In this document: positions 32,568 through 32,927 of the stretch, in pieces
Numbering within the stretch: the stretch's first letter is position 1
Layout: every line of letters begins with the position of its first letter
Assembly (NCBI RefSeq): GCF_008365405.1
Contig: NZ_QOKV01000038.1
Span: forward strand, 1-32,927
Direction of reading: 5' to 3'
Source of the DNA: Azospirillum brasilense
GTDB taxonomy: Bacteria; Pseudomonadota; Alphaproteobacteria; Azospirillales; Azospirillaceae
Length of the DNA: 32,927 nt
Position numbers and translations under genes: made by a program
Notes under the pieces: generated by a model
Told to the model about the DNA's origin: nothing
The model's input: the letters and a program-made list of their open reading frames with translations, nothing else
Database searches by the model: none

Positions 32568-32927
32568 TTAGAACAGACGCAGGATCGACTGCTGCGACTG
32601 GTTGGCCAGCGAGAGGGCGATGGTGCCGAGCTGCTGACGGGTCTGCAGCATCAGCAGGTTCGCACCTTCCTCGTTCTGGTCGGCCAGCGTCAGCTTGCTC
32701 GCGCCCTCCGTCAACACGTCGCTGAACTCCTTGGTGAAGTTCTCACGGGTCGTGATGATGTTCAGGTTGGTCGACAGCGTCTGCGAAGACGACCGCAGGG
32801 TCTGCTTCGCGTAGTCGATGCTGGCGACCGCCTTGTCGATGTCGGCGCGGTCGGTCCAGTCGTTCTGCGCGTAGTCCAGACGCAGGCCCTGGCCGCTGGT
32901 GGTCAGGTTCTGCGACTTCACCGTGAT
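32568..32927 (-). CDS. Flagellin, C-terminal part (cut by the window end)
   Basis: The last 120 codons of a flagellin are present and the gene continues beyond the window. The conserved C-terminal D1/D0 helices are clear: DIDKAVASIDYAKQTLRSSSQTLSTNLNIITTRENFTKEF and NLLMLQTRQQLGTIALSLANQSQQSILRLF. These parts pack into the filament core and also carry the export and chaperone-binding end. The sugar-bearing surface domains lie in the missing N-terminal and central part. It is upstream of flbT and the three-module TPR-glycosyltransferase. Azospirillum polar flagellin is known to be glycosylated; whether this is the polar or lateral flagellin cannot be told. Confidence 0.93.
   Translation of the reverse strand: MTVKSQNLTTSGQGLRLDYAQNDWTDRADIDKAVASIDYAKQTLRSSSQTLSTNLNIITTRENFTKEFSDVLTEGASKLTLADQNEEGANLLMLQTRQQLGTIALSLANQSQQSILRLF

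Overview
The window is high-GC, densely coded DNA that fits an alphaproteobacterium of the Rhodospirillales, most likely Azospirillum or a close relative. The reasons are the PhyR-type stress regulator, a flagellin followed by FlbT, tetratricopeptide (TPR)-glycosyltransferases beside flagellin, a split hut locus, and the codon bias. The assignment is inferred from gene content, not from a database match. No rRNA, tRNA, insertion sequence or CRISPR array was seen.

Layout. 1-0.5 kb: a 14-bp inverted repeat and a small AT-richer orphan gene. 0.5-3.2 kb: a SAM methyltransferase divergent from an MmyB-like HTH regulator, which is followed by an EamA exporter; a 9-6-9 inverted repeat lies just before the regulator start. 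3.1-6.8 kb: a minus-strand hut operon (hutI, then hutU) with a FitAB/VapBC toxin-antitoxin pair between the two enzymes. 6.8-11.2 kb: a ChbG/HpnK-type deacetylase and a methyltransferase, then facing them a MarR regulator, an aryl-CoA ligase and a GtrA membrane protein. 11.4-14.8 kb: an uncharacterised gene, an intrinsic terminator with no gene to terminate (possible sRNA), an orphan phyR, purU and another uncharacterised gene.

14.8-20.5 kb is an envelope region. It holds a three-gene overlapping operon (ExbB/TolQ-like channel, ExbD-like anchor with a beta-rich periplasmic domain, small membrane protein), a complete 55-codon transcription unit, a probable Tat-exported cell-wall amidase, a dual-BON lipoprotein resembling DolP, and a secreted helical-repeat protein.

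20.5-32.9 kb looks like a flagellin modification locus. On the minus strand, flagellin (3' end only), flbT and a 1987-residue protein with three TPR+glycosyltransferase modules follow one another. Facing it is a 1196-residue protein with two such modules, and beyond that a divergent TPR-methyltransferase. The architecture recalls Caulobacter FlmG, a TPR-glycosyltransferase that modifies flagellin, but here five modules sit in two polypeptides. Two modules on opposite strands share a 98-bp perfect inverted repeat in the same reading frame. Recombination there would swap terminal modules between the two proteins in frame. This is the most interesting feature of the window.
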